From positions 3,348,001 to 3,412,000 of the forward strand of contig NZ_CP139779.1 in the NCBI RefSeq assembly GCF_034421375.1: a stretch of 64,000 nucleotides of DNA, read 5' to 3'. Under the pieces are notes generated by a model. That model searched no databases. It worked only from the letters and a program-made list of their open reading frames with translations, and had not been told where the DNA came from. Position 1 is the first letter of the stretch. Each line of letters opens with the position of its first letter. Below, piece after piece: positions 8,924-17,547 of this stretch. Position numbers and translations under genes: made by a program. This stretch comes from Microbacterium invictum. Lineage in GTDB: Bacteria; Actinomycetota; Actinomycetes; Actinomycetales; Microbacteriaceae.

Positions 8924-10264
8924 GTGAGCGAGAGCGGGGAGAAGACCGGGCGGATGACGCTGAACCGCGACATCCTGAGGCTCGCCGTCCCCGCGCTCGG
9001 CGCCCTCATCGCCGAGCCCCTCTTCCTCATCCTCGACTCCGCCTTCGTCGGGCACCTGGGAGTCGTGCCGCTGGCGGCGCTCGGCATCGGCGCGGCGGTG
9101 CTGCAGACGATCGTCGGGCTGATGGTCTTCCTCGCCTACTCCACCACTCCGGCCGTCGCCCGGCGCTTCGGCGCCGGGGACCCTTCGCGTGCGGTGTCGG
9201 TCGGGATCGACGGCATGTGGCTGGCGCTGGGCATCGGTGCGATCCTCGCCCTCACGGGCTACCTCGCGACCCCCCTGCTCGTCGGCCTGTTCGGCGCCGG
9301 AGCCGATGTCGCCGCCGACGCCCAGGTGTACCTCGGCATCTCGATGTGGGGCCTCCCGGCGATGCTCATCGTCTTCGCCGCCACGGGGCTCCTCCGCGGC
9401 ATGCAGGACACCGTCACGCCGCTGTGGATCTCGGGTCTCGGATTCGGCGCGAACGCACTGCTGAACTGGGTGTTCATCTACGTGTTCGGCTGGGGGATCG
9501 CCGGTTCGGCCGCCGGCACGGTCGTCGCCCAGTGGGGCATGGTCGCCGCGTACGCGGTGGTCATCGGACGGCTGGCGCGCCGGCACGCGGCATCCGTCCG
9601 ACCCCAGCGCGACGGCGTGCGCGGCTCGGCGCTGCAGGGCGGGTGGATGTTCCTGCGCACCGTGTCGCTGCGCGCGGCGCTCCTCGCCACCGTCGCGGTG
9701 GCGACCGGGCTCGGCACGGACGAGCTCGCCGGCTGGCAGGTCGCGTTCACGATCTTCTCCACCGCCGCCTTCGCGCTGGACGCCCTGGCGATCGCCGCGC
9801 AGGCGCTCATCGGCGAAGGCCTCGGGGCCGGCGACGAGCCGTTCGTGCGCCGCGTGCTCGGCCGTACCGTGGCGTGGGGGGCCTGGTTCGGAGTCATCGT
9901 CGGCGCGGTGATCGCCGCGACATCCGGGGTCATCGGCCTGGTGTTCACCGGCGACCCGGCGCTCGCGGCCCTCGTGCAGCCGGCCCTGCTCGTCCTCGCG
10001 GTCGCCCAGCCGGTCTGCGGCGTGGTGTTCGTGCTCGACGGGGTGCTGATCGGCGCCGGCGACGGGAAGTACCTCGCGATCGTCGGGGTGCTCAACCTCG
10101 TGCCCTTCGTTCCCGCACTGGTGCTCGTGGCCGCGTTCGCTCCGACCGGCGCAGCGGGCCTGGCGTGGTTGGCGGTGGCGTTCTTCGGCGTCTACATGCT
10201 CGCGCGTCTGGTCACGCTGGGGCGCCGGGTGCGCGGTCGCGCGTGGCTGACCGCGGGCGCATGA
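8924..10264 (+). CDS. MATE family efflux transporter
   Basis: The 446-residue protein is strongly hydrophobic with about 12 predicted membrane segments and two internally similar halves, the MATE/DinF layout. Typical stretches include ILRLAVPALGALIAEPLFLI at the N-terminus and the Asn/Pro-containing helix GFGANALLNWVFIYVFGWG. MATE proteins export drugs or metabolites using a Na+ or H+ gradient. The substrate is unknown. The GTG start at 8924 is chosen because it sits 6 nt after TACCCT. It is probably transcribed alone; a 14-nt palindrome follows at 10292. Confidence 0.92.
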   Translation: MSESGEKTGRMTLNRDILRLAVPALGALIAEPLFLILDSAFVGHLGVVPLAALGIGAAVLQTIVGLMVFLAYSTTPAVARRFGAGDPSRAVSVGIDGMWLALGIGAILALTGYLATPLLVGLFGAGADVAADAQVYLGISMWGLPAMLIVFAATGLLRGMQDTVTPLWISGLGFGANALLNWVFIYVFGWGIAGSAAGTVVAQWGMVAAYAVVIGRLARRHAASVRPQRDGVRGSALQGGWMFLRTVSLRAALLATVAVATGLGTDELAGWQVAFTIFSTAAFALDALAIAAQALIGEGLGAGDEPFVRRVLGRTVAWGAWFGVIVGAVIAATSGVIGLVFTGDPALAALVQPALLVLAVAQPVCGVVFVLDGVLIGAGDGKYLAIVGVLNLVPFVPALVLVAAFAPTGAAGLAWLAVAFFGVYMLARLVTLGRRVRGRAWLTAGA

Positions 10265-10291
10265 CTCTACGATGACCTGACATACGACAAG

Positions 10292-10305
10292 CCCCGACGT
10301 CGGGG
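10292..10305. repeat. 14-nt perfect palindrome before the sensor kinase gene
   Basis: CCCCGACGTCGGGG ends directly at the ATG at 10306. It may be the end of the MATE transcript or an operator. Its position touching the first possible start codon is one reason to doubt that start. Confidence 0.45.
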
Positions 10306-12099
10306 ATGTGGTGCGGGGGGAACGTGGCCGATGCCAGGCAGGCGGGTCGGGGCGGGGACCCGCGCGGCTCCGACGCGCCTCGGCCCGGCGAGCTCCCACG
10401 AGTGCCGGGCGAGAGGTTGGATCGGAGCATCCGGGCCCTGATCGTCCTCATGGTCGCCGTCAACGTGATCTATCTCGGCGCTCTTCTGCTGCCCGGCGAC
10501 CCGGCCAGCCTTCTGATCGACGTGTGGATGTCGATCACCGCCCAGTGGGTGCCCGTCGCCGTGTTCTGGCTCGTCGCGGTCCGCACGCGCTTCCGCCGGT
10601 GGGAAGTGATCCTCGCGGCGGCGGGCGTCACCTTCAACGCGGCCGGCGACACGGTCTATGCGCTGGCGATGGGTGCCGATGGAGTGCTCCCTTCGCCGTC
10701 GCTCGCCGACCTCGGGTACCTGCTCTATTACCCATTGACGATGGCAGCGCTCGTCCTTCTTGTTCGACGCCAGTCGGCGCGTTCGCTGAGAGCCGCGCTC
10801 TTCGACGCCGGCGTGGCATCCCTCGGGGCAGCGGCCGTCCTCGCCGTTCTCCTCGCCCCGATCTTCACCGACGCGTCGAGCGCCACGACGACGCTCGACG
10901 CGGCGATCGCCGCGCTGTACCCGCTGTTCGATCTGCTCCTCATCACCGCCGCGGTGGGCGTCTCCGCGTCGCCTGCGCTGCGACTGGGGCCACGCTGGCA
11001 GCTCCTCGTCCTGGGTTTCCTCCTCTTCGCCGGGGCGGATGTCGCATACGCCCTGCTCAGTCATGCCGGCATCTACGCCGCCGGCTCGCCGCTGGACGTG
11101 CTCTGGACCGCGGGACTCGCGTGCGCGGCCGTGTGGGTCGATGGATTCACGCGCTCCGACCCGGCCATGCCCCGCGCCCGGTCCCACGCGCCGCGCCTGC
11201 CGGTCCCGGCGTTCGCGGTTCTCGCCGGGCTGGGCGTGCTGCTCCTCGCCACGCAGACGTCGGTGTCGACAGTCGCGCTGGCGCTGGCGGCCGCCACCGT
11301 GGTGCTCGCCGCGGTGTCGGTTCTGAGACGCCAAGCGACCCTCGCGCGCCTTCTCGAGGGCCAAGAGGACCTGGTGCGGCAGCTGCAGAAGCTCGACGCC
11401 TCCAAGAGCTCCTTGATCGACACGATGAGCCACGAGATGAGGACACCGCTGACCTCGATCCTGGGGTACCTCGACCTGGTACTCGATGACCAGGGCGTCT
11501 CTCCCGACACGAAGGACATGCTCAGGGTCATCGAGCGCAACGCCCACCGGCTGCAGAGTCTCGCCGGCACGATGCTCCAACTGACCCGTCTGGAGGCAGG
11601 CGAGGCGCCCGCCACGGCGCGGGTCGCCATGGCTCAGGTGCTGCGCCGCGTCGAGGAGTCGATGCGGCCGCTCGCGGTCACCCGGAACGTCGCACTCCAC
11701 TTCCTCGTCGACCATGCGGCCGATGTCGCCGGAGATGAGGGCCAACTCGAGCGCGCTGTCACCAACCTGGTCGAGAACGCGGTGAAGTTCACGCCGCCGT
11801 ACGGCTCGGTGCGCGTCCACAGCGCACCGGCGGCGGGGCCGCATGGGGAGCCCGCCGTCAGGATCGACGTCTCCGACACGGGAATCGGAATACCGACCGA
11901 CGACGTCCCGCACCTGTTCGACCGCTTCTTCCGAGCGGCCAACGCGCAGGATCGCTCGGTTCAGGGAACCGGGCTCGGGCTCGCCATCGTGCGGGAGATC
12001 GTCCGAGCGCACGGCGGCGAGGTCTCCGTGCGCTCCGTTCTCGGAGAAGGATCGACCTTCCGCGTCACACTTCCTGCGCTCCCGGTGACCGGGAGGTGA
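10306..12099 (+). CDS. Membrane sensor histidine kinase (orphan)
   Basis: This is a 597-residue histidine kinase. The first half has about eight to nine hydrophobic segments (about residues 45-340). A HisKA domain follows with the phospho-acceptor box SHEMRTPLTSILGYLD (about residue 374). The HATPase domain has the N box NLVENAVKFTPPYG, the G1 box DVSDTGIGIP, the F box LFDRFFRA and the G2 box GTGLGLAIV. No response regulator gene adjoins it, so the partner is elsewhere. The start is uncertain: ATG 10306, GTG 10324 and GTG 10411 are all in frame. The last would place the first membrane helix near the N-terminus. Confidence 0.9.
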   Translation: MWCGGNVADARQAGRGGDPRGSDAPRPGELPRVPGERLDRSIRALIVLMVAVNVIYLGALLLPGDPASLLIDVWMSITAQWVPVAVFWLVAVRTRFRRWEVILAAAGVTFNAAGDTVYALAMGADGVLPSPSLADLGYLLYYPLTMAALVLLVRRQSARSLRAALFDAGVASLGAAAVLAVLLAPIFTDASSATTTLDAAIAALYPLFDLLLITAAVGVSASPALRLGPRWQLLVLGFLLFAGADVAYALLSHAGIYAAGSPLDVLWTAGLACAAVWVDGFTRSDPAMPRARSHAPRLPVPAFAVLAGLGVLLLATQTSVSTVALALAAATVVLAAVSVLRRQATLARLLEGQEDLVRQLQKLDASKSSLIDTMSHEMRTPLTSILGYLDLVLDDQGVSPDTKDMLRVIERNAHRLQSLAGTMLQLTRLEAGEAPATARVAMAQVLRRVEESMRPLAVTRNVALHFLVDHAADVAGDEGQLERAVTNLVENAVKFTPPYGSVRVHSAPAAGPHGEPAVRIDVSDTGIGIPTDDVPHLFDRFFRAANAQDRSVQGTGLGLAIVREIVRAHGGEVSVRSVLGEGSTFRVTLPALPVTGR

Positions 12100-12106
12100 C
12101 TCCCCG

Positions 12107-12760
12107 TCACGCCCAGCGTCGACACCACTCGTACATGACGACCGCCCCCGCGGCGGAGGCGTTGATCGAGCGGGTCGAACCGTACTGGGTGATCTCGACC
12201 ACGGCCGATGCGGCGACGAGCGCCTCGGGCGACAGCCCCGGACCCTCCTGGCCGAACAGCAGCACGCATCGCTCGGGAAGGTCGGCGCGGTCGAGCGCCA
12301 CCGACCCTTCGACGTTGTCAATCGCGATGACGGGCAGCCCCTCGCTCTCCGCCCAGGCGGCGAACGCCGCGACATCCTCGTGATGCCGCACGTGCTGGTA
12401 CCGATCCGTGACCATCGCGCCGCGACGGTTCCACCGCCGGCGCCCGACGATGTGCACCTCGGCGGCGAGGAAGGCATTCGCACTCCGCACGATCGAGCCG
12501 ATGTTCATGTCGTGCTGCCAGTTCTCGATGGCGACGTGGAAGCCGTGGCGGCGCTGGTCCAGGTCGGCCACGATGGCGTCCATCCGCCAGTAGCGGTAGG
12601 CGTCGACGACGTTGCGGGCGTCGCCGGCGGCGAGCAGTTCGGGGTCGTAGCGCGGATCATCCGGCCAGGCATCCGGGCCACCGGGCCAGGGCCCCACGCC
12701 GTGCGCGGGGACCGGCGGCTCCGCCGGCTCCGGCTCGGGCTCGGTCGGCGCGGCATCCAC
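12107..12760 (-). CDS. TrmH/SpoU family RNA 2'-O-methyltransferase
   Basis: The 217-residue protein is a SPOUT methyltransferase. It has motif 1 NIGSIVRSANAF (about residue 86), motif 2 LLFGQEGPGLSPE (about 172) and motif 3 ITQYGSTRSINAS (about 192), which form the knotted SAM site. These enzymes methylate the ribose of tRNA or rRNA; which RNA is modified cannot be told from sequence. The N-terminal 25 residues are an acidic Pro/Glu stretch. The GTG start lies 6 nt after TAGCCT (minus strand). It is divergent from the SpoIIE phosphatase operon with a 96-nt gap. Confidence 0.88.
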   Translation of the reverse strand: MDAAPTEPEPEPAEPPVPAHGVGPWPGGPDAWPDDPRYDPELLAAGDARNVVDAYRYWRMDAIVADLDQRRHGFHVAIENWQHDMNIGSIVRSANAFLAAEVHIVGRRRWNRRGAMVTDRYQHVRHHEDVAAFAAWAESEGLPVIAIDNVEGSVALDRADLPERCVLLFGQEGPGLSPEALVAASAVVEITQYGSTRSINASAAGAVVMYEWCRRWA

Positions 12761-12766
12761 GAGCCC

Positions 12767-12772
12767 AGGCTA
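12767..12772 (-). promoter_or_regulatory. Leaderless -10 element for the TrmH-like gene
   Basis: TAGCCT (minus strand) is followed by GGGCTC (6 nt) and GTG at 12760. Confidence 0.62.
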
Positions 12773-12856
12773 TCGCCGACCGCGCAACCCCTTTCCGGTC
12801 CTCCCCACACCGGGTTCATCCACGACATACTGGAGATTCGCCGACGACGAGACCAT

Positions 12857-14017
12857 GTGGGGGATTCCTTGTTCGACGACGACAGACGTCAACGCGCCAT
12901 CGAGGCCCTCGGGCTTCTCGACACGCGCCCCGACGAGCGCGTGGACCGGGTGACGCGTCTCGCGCAGGAGATCTTCGGCGTACCGATGGTGAGCGTCACT
13001 CTCCTCGATCGCGACCGGCAGTGGCGGAAGTCCCAGATCGGTCTCGGCGGCGACGAAGCGCCGCGGGAGGGCGCATTCTGCGACATGACGGTCCGCCAGG
13101 GCGGCACGCTGATCGTCGAAGACGCGAGCGTGGACGAGTACTTCGCGACGAACCCGTTCGTCGAGGGCGATCCGCACCTGCGTTTCTACGCCGGGCACCC
13201 TCTGCAGGCTCCCGGCGGCGAGTTCGTCGGCACCCTGTGCATCCTCGACACCCAGCCGCGATCGCTCGATGCCCGCGAGGTGGAGCTTCTGCGCGAGATG
13301 GCGCAGTGGGTCCAGACCGAGCTCATGGCCGAGGACGACCTCGACCACGCCACCGTCGTGCAGCAGGCGCTTCTGCCCCGGGAGACCCCCGAGGTCGCCG
13401 GATACACGCTGGCGGCCGCCGCCACGGCATCCGGACAGTTGATGGGGGATCTCTACGACTGGTACCTGCACGACGGGCGGCTGCGGATGACGCTGGCCGA
13501 CGTCATGGGAAAGGGAACCGGCCCCGCGATCGTTGCCGCATCGGTGCGCGCGTCGCTGCGCACCGCACCCGACCGCACCCTCGCCGCCGCGGTCGCCGAG
13601 GTCGACCGCCTGCTGGAGTCCGACCTCGGACGGGCGGGACTCTTCGTCACCGCCGTGCACGCCGAGCTCGACCCGGGGTCGGGAAGGATCTCGTTCGTCG
13701 ACGCCGGACACAGCCTGGCGTTCATCCTTCGCAGAGACGGCAGCTGGACGCCGCTGCGCTCGACGGGCCTGCCGCTGGGCATGGGCTTCGACCTCGACCG
13801 GACGGCGGCGTCGGTGCAGCTCGAACCGGGCGACGCGTTCCTGTGCTGCAGCGACGGCCTTCTCGACATCCTCGACGAAGAGGACCCGTTCGGCCACGTG
13901 CTGCGGGTGATCTCGACGGAAGGACCCGACGGCGCCGTCGCCGAAGCGGTGCGACTCGCCCACGAACGCCGCGCGCCCGACGATGTCACGGTGCTGCTCG
14001 TCCGCCGAGACGGGTGA
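12857..14017 (+). CDS. GAF-SpoIIE (PP2C-type) serine/threonine phosphatase
   Basis: The 386-residue protein has an N-terminal GAF sensor domain (about residues 20-155, with VPMVSVTLLDRDRQWRKS and FYAGHPL). A SpoIIE/RsbU-type PPM phosphatase domain follows (about 165-386), with metal-site segments such as GDLYDWYLHDGRLRMTLADV, FVDAGHSLAFI and LCCSDGLLDI. In partner-switching systems such phosphatases dephosphorylate a STAS protein, and the STAS gene lies two genes downstream. The GTG at 12857 is taken as start because it is the first in-frame codon after a CATACT hexamer at about 12827. It is the first gene of the four-gene operon 12857-16749. Confidence 0.88.
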   Translation: MGDSLFDDDRRQRAIEALGLLDTRPDERVDRVTRLAQEIFGVPMVSVTLLDRDRQWRKSQIGLGGDEAPREGAFCDMTVRQGGTLIVEDASVDEYFATNPFVEGDPHLRFYAGHPLQAPGGEFVGTLCILDTQPRSLDAREVELLREMAQWVQTELMAEDDLDHATVVQQALLPRETPEVAGYTLAAAATASGQLMGDLYDWYLHDGRLRMTLADVMGKGTGPAIVAASVRASLRTAPDRTLAAAVAEVDRLLESDLGRAGLFVTAVHAELDPGSGRISFVDAGHSLAFILRRDGSWTPLRSTGLPLGMGFDLDRTAASVQLEPGDAFLCCSDGLLDILDEEDPFGHVLRVISTEGPDGAVAEAVRLAHERRAPDDVTVLLVRRDG

Positions 14018-14052
14018 GGGGGCGGAGGACGAATGATGAACAGGGTGACGCG

Positions 14053-16014
14053 ATGACGGCGCGCTTCGTCTGGATCCGGATCCTCGCGCTGTTGTCGGTG
14101 CTCCTCGGAGTGAACTACATCGCATGGCGATGGCTCGACTCGATCAACTGGTCGGCCTGGTGGATCGCCGTTCCCCTCGTCATCGCCGAGACCTACAGCC
14201 TCATCGACACGTTCCTGTTCGCCGTGACGATGTGGCGCGCACGAGACCGGCCCGCCCCGACCTCACCGCCGCAGGGCACCGCCGATGTCTTCATCACCAC
14301 CTACAACGAGCCGATTGGGATGGTGATGGCCACTGCGCTCGCTGCACAGCGCATCGCCTACCCCCACCACACCTGGGTGCTCGATGACGGGTCCCGGCCC
14401 GAGATGGCCGAGGCCGCCCGCACGGCGGGGCTCGGGTACATCACCCGCTCGGAGGACTGGACGGGCAAGCCCCGTCACGCCAAAGCGGGAAACCTCAACA
14501 ACGCCCTGATGAACACCGACGGCGAGTTCCTGCTCATCCTCGACGCCGATCAGGTGCCCGACCCGCTGATCCTGCACCGCACGCTCGGCTACTTCGCCGA
14601 TGACCCCGAGGTGGCGCTGGTGCAGACGCCGCAGTGGTTCGTCAACGTCGACGACGCCGACCCGCTGGGAAGCCAGGCCCCACTGTTCTACGGTCCGATC
14701 CAGCAGGGCAAGGATGGCTGGAACGCGGCGTTCTTCTGCGGGTCCAATGCCGTGCTCCGCCGCGACGCGCTCATGCAGCTCGGCACCGTCGGCTACGTCC
14801 GCGACCTCGAGCAGTCCACGGCCCGCACGCTCAAGGCGGCCGAATCGCTCCTCTCGCGGGCTGCGCGCGACCGCCATGCCGACGAGGCTGTGCGCACCGA
14901 GCTGACGGCGCTCCGCGACGAGGTCGCCGGCGCTCGTCGGCAGATCGCCGCCGGCGAACCCATCGGCGAGGTCACCTACCGCGTGCAGGCCGCCGTGGAT
15001 GCGTCATCCCGTCGCCTCGTCTCGCGCGACCTCTCCGCGCTGCAGGCCGACCTCGACGTCATCGCCCAGCTGCCGATCGAGCGCGACAGCGAACTCGACG
15101 CGATCGTCATCGACGACACCGCCCTCGACGCGCTCGCCACCCGGGAGATGTCCCCGCTCGGGGCGGTCGAATCGGTGTCGGCCCTCCTGGACGCACTCCG
15201 GGTGGACCGCCCGGGCGAAGCGCAGCCGATACAGCCGATGGCGACGATCTCGGTCACCGAAGACATGGCGACGGCGATGCAGCTGCACTCCCTCGGGTGG
15301 CGGAGCGTCTACCACCACGAGATCCTCGCCCACGGCCTGGCTCCGGAGGACCTCCGCACCATGCTCACCCAGCGCCTTCGGTGGGCGCAGGGAACGCTGC
15401 AAGTGATGCTGCGCGACAACCCGCTGATGAAGAAGGGCCTCTCGGCGGGGCAGCGACTGATGTACTTCGCCACCATGTGGAGCTATCTCTCCGGCTTCAC
15501 CGCGCTGGTCTACCTCGCCGCACCCGTGATCTACCTCGTCTTCGGCGTCATGCCCGTGACCGCCTGGAGCGTGGACTTCTTCGCCCGCTTCCTTCCGTAC
15601 TTCATCATCAACCAGATCCTCTTCCTCGTCGTGGCGCGGGGGATCAAGACGTGGCGAGGACAGCAGTACGCCCTGGCGCTCTTCCCGGTATGGATCGACG
15701 CCTGCGTCACCGCCTTCGCCAACGTCGTGCTGAAGCAGCCGCTCGGCTTCGCCGTGACGAAGAAGGACGGCCGGGCCGAGGGCGGGCCGCCGTGGCGGCA
15801 GATCTGGCCGCAGCTCACCGCCATCGCCGTCCTGGTGTTCGCGCTGGGCATCGGGCTCACCCGGCTCGCCGTCGGCACCGCCGACGGCACCGGGACCCTC
15901 GTCAACACGGTCTGGGTCGTCTACGACCTCGCCGTGCTGAGCGTCATCATCCAGGCCGCGCTCTATCGTGGCCCGAAGGCCTCCCTCACCGACGAAAGGC
16001 AGATCGCCCTGTGA
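14053..16014 (+). CDS. GT2 membrane glycosyltransferase, cellulose-synthase-like, with large insertion
   Basis: The 653-residue protein matches processive GT2 synthases. Two N-terminal membrane helices come first. The GT-A core then shows DVFITTYNEP (about residue 77), LDDGS (about 109), LDADQVPD (about 163), a TED motif (about 401) and QRLRWAQG (about 439). Four to five C-terminal helices follow. The segment between CGSNAVLRRDAL (about 230) and TED is normally about 25 residues but here is about 160, adding roughly 135 residues of charged helix (about 245-395). The product is probably an exopolysaccharide; the sugar is unknown. No PilZ domain is present. Flanking phosphatase, STAS and kinase genes suggest control by partner switching (inference). 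Confidence 0.88.
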   Translation: MTARFVWIRILALLSVLLGVNYIAWRWLDSINWSAWWIAVPLVIAETYSLIDTFLFAVTMWRARDRPAPTSPPQGTADVFITTYNEPIGMVMATALAAQRIAYPHHTWVLDDGSRPEMAEAARTAGLGYITRSEDWTGKPRHAKAGNLNNALMNTDGEFLLILDADQVPDPLILHRTLGYFADDPEVALVQTPQWFVNVDDADPLGSQAPLFYGPIQQGKDGWNAAFFCGSNAVLRRDALMQLGTVGYVRDLEQSTARTLKAAESLLSRAARDRHADEAVRTELTALRDEVAGARRQIAAGEPIGEVTYRVQAAVDASSRRLVSRDLSALQADLDVIAQLPIERDSELDAIVIDDTALDALATREMSPLGAVESVSALLDALRVDRPGEAQPIQPMATISVTEDMATAMQLHSLGWRSVYHHEILAHGLAPEDLRTMLTQRLRWAQGTLQVMLRDNPLMKKGLSAGQRLMYFATMWSYLSGFTALVYLAAPVIYLVFGVMPVTAWSVDFFARFLPYFIINQILFLVVARGIKTWRGQQYALALFPVWIDACVTAFANVVLKQPLGFAVTKKDGRAEGGPPWRQIWPQLTAIAVLVFALGIGLTRLAVGTADGTGTLVNTVWVVYDLAVLSVIIQAALYRGPKASLTDERQIAL

Positions 16015-16343
16015 ACCTCACCGTCACCCCCGGCAGCGCCTACGCCGTCATCGCCCTCGAGGGGCGCCTGACCGCTCCGGGTGTGCCGCGCCTCCGGTCG
16101 GCCATCAGCGAACTCGTCGACGCCGGCAGCATCCGGGTCGTGATCGACCTCTCGGGTACCGAATTCGTCGATTCGTCGGGGCTGGGTGCGCTCATCGGCG
16201 GACTGAAGTCGGCGCGTCTGGCCGGCGGCGACCTGCGGATCGCGGGGGTCACCGAGCCCGTGCGGCGGGTGCTGAAACTCACGAACCTCGACCGGGTGCT
16301 CCGCGAGTACGACACCGTCGAGGCGGCGTTCGATGAGCGTTGA
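16011..16343 (+). CDS. STAS domain anti-sigma-factor-antagonist-like protein
   Basis: This 110-residue protein is a single STAS domain with the RsbV/SpoIIAA signature FVDSSGLGAL (about residues 52-61), where the Ser following Asp is the usual phosphorylation site. In partner switching its unphosphorylated form binds an ATP-binding kinase and frees that kinase's other partner. It starts at a GTG overlapping the upstream stop by 4 nt (GTGA). It overlaps the kinase gene downstream by 11 nt, so translation of all three is coupled. Confidence 0.9.
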   Translation: MNLTVTPGSAYAVIALEGRLTAPGVPRLRSAISELVDAGSIRVVIDLSGTEFVDSSGLGALIGGLKSARLAGGDLRIAGVTEPVRRVLKLTNLDRVLREYDTVEAAFDER

Positions 16344-16749
16344 CGGCTTCCGGGTCGAGGGACGCGCCGACGACACCTTCATCGACGAGGTGCATCAGGT
16401 GCTCGACATGCTGTGGTCGAGCCATCCCGAGGTCGACGAAGAGGACCGCACCCTCTTCACCCTGGCCGTGAGCGAGATCGCGACCAACGTCGTCGAGCAC
16501 GCACGCGCACGGGAGGAGATCTCCGTCAGCCTCGACGTGTCGATCGACGGCACCGGCCTCCGGGCGGTGTTCTTCGACGACGCCGACCCCGCGCTCATCG
16601 ACCTCAGGAACGTGTCGATGCCCGGCCAAGACGCCGAGTCCGGCCGCGGACTCGCCCTGGCCCTCGCCACCCTCGACGAACTCGAGCACTCCGGCGAGGC
16701 CGGCGGCAACGAGTGGCGGCTCACCCGCCGGTGGCGCCCGCGCGCATAG
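16333..16749 (+). CDS. ATP-binding anti-sigma-factor-like Ser/Thr kinase (RsbW type)
   Basis: This 138-residue GHKL-fold protein has the N box SEIATNVVEHA (about residues 46-56), a D-x-G-like segment (FFDDADPALIDL) and a late Gly-rich box GRGLALALATLDEL (about 99-112). It is the right size for an RsbW/SpoIIAB kinase. It should phosphorylate the STAS protein encoded just upstream and may sequester a third partner. No sigma factor gene lies in the operon, so the target could be a distant sigma factor or the glycosyltransferase itself (inference). Confidence 0.87.
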   Translation: MSVDGFRVEGRADDTFIDEVHQVLDMLWSSHPEVDEEDRTLFTLAVSEIATNVVEHARAREEISVSLDVSIDGTGLRAVFFDDADPALIDLRNVSMPGQDAESGRGLALALATLDELEHSGEAGGNEWRLTRRWRPRA

Positions 16750-16750
16750 G

Positions 16751-16756
16751 TAGCCT
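16751..16756 (+). promoter_or_regulatory. Leaderless -10 element for the DtxR-family gene
   Basis: TAGCCT begins two bases after the upstream stop codon and is followed by GGAGCG (6 nt) and GTG at 16763. It gives the regulator its own promoter. Confidence 0.62.
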
Positions 16757-16762
16757 GGAGCG

Positions 16763-17401
16763 GTGGCCTCCCCCGCCGTCGACGACTACCTGAAGACGAT
16801 CTACCACCACACCGAGTGGCAGGACGCGCGGATGACGCCGTCGCAGCTCGCAGCGGTGCTGGGCCTCGCCCCCTCGAGTGTCACCGAGATGGTGCAGAAG
16901 CTCGCCGCGCAGGGGCTCGTCACGCACCGCCCCTACGGCCCGGTGACGCTCACCGCGACCGGCGAGCGCCGCGCCGCCGCCATCATCCGCCGTCACCGGC
17001 TCATCGAGACGTGGCTCGTCCAGGAGTTCGGCTACAGCTGGGATGAGGTCCACGACGAGGCCGAGGTGCTCGAACACACCGTCAGCGACCGGCTTCTCGC
17101 GCGCATCGACGAACGTCTGGGCCACCCCCGATTCGACCCGCACGGCGATGCCATCCCCGACGCCGACGGACGCGTCGACCGCGAGCCGTTCCTGCTCCTC
17201 TCCGCGGCTCCGGCCGGGCATCGCGGTCGTGTGCTGCGGGTGAGCGACCGCGACCCCGATCTGCTGCGCGCCCTCGAGGTCGTCGGCATCGCCGTCGGGC
17301 ACGTGGTCGAGGTGCGGCCCGCGACCCGCGTGTCGGTCGACGGCGGCGAGGCGCTCACGCTGCCCGACGGGGCGGCGGAGGCGGTGTGGCTGAGCGCCTG
17401 A
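16763..17401 (+). CDS. DtxR/MntR family metal-dependent transcriptional regulator
   Basis: The 212-residue protein has the DtxR family domain order. A winged helix-turn-helix comes first (residues 1-65, with LAAVLGLAPSSVTEMVQKLAAQGL). The metal-binding dimerisation domain follows (about 66-140, with RRHRLIETWLVQEFGYSWDE and HxxxE-type ligands). A C-terminal SH3-like domain ends it (about 145-212). Such proteins repress iron or manganese uptake genes when loaded with the metal. The metal cannot be assigned here. GTG 16763 follows TAGCCT by 6 nt, so it is transcribed separately from the upstream operon. Confidence 0.9.
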   Translation: MASPAVDDYLKTIYHHTEWQDARMTPSQLAAVLGLAPSSVTEMVQKLAAQGLVTHRPYGPVTLTATGERRAAAIIRRHRLIETWLVQEFGYSWDEVHDEAEVLEHTVSDRLLARIDERLGHPRFDPHGDAIPDADGRVDREPFLLLSAAPAGHRGRVLRVSDRDPDLLRALEVVGIAVGHVVEVRPATRVSVDGGEALTLPDGAAEAVWLSA

Positions 17402-17452
17402 CCCCCCTCACCCTCCGCCCTCACCCCTCCCCCCTCACCCCCTCGGCAATCC

Positions 17453-17520
17453 CGAGCCACCGGATTCGCGTCGAACCACCGCGCTACGGCGGGTGGCTCG
17501 ACGGGATCAGGGTGGCTCGA
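17453..17520. terminator. Possible bidirectional stem-loop between convergent genes
   Basis: CGAGCCACC (17453-17461) pairs with GGTGGCTCG (17492-17500), and a second GGTGGCTCGA follows at 17511. It sits between the convergent ends of the DtxR-family and SDR genes. There is no T-tract, so a terminator role is only positional inference. Confidence 0.4.
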
Positions 17521-17547
17521 CGACGTGGCATCGCCGAAGCGGCACGA

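Noticed and set aside
8693..10399. Upstream extension of the M13 peptidase frame through the MATE gene
   Set aside because: The extension is antisense to a real gene and of low complexity. The leaderless -10 box fixes the start at 8692.
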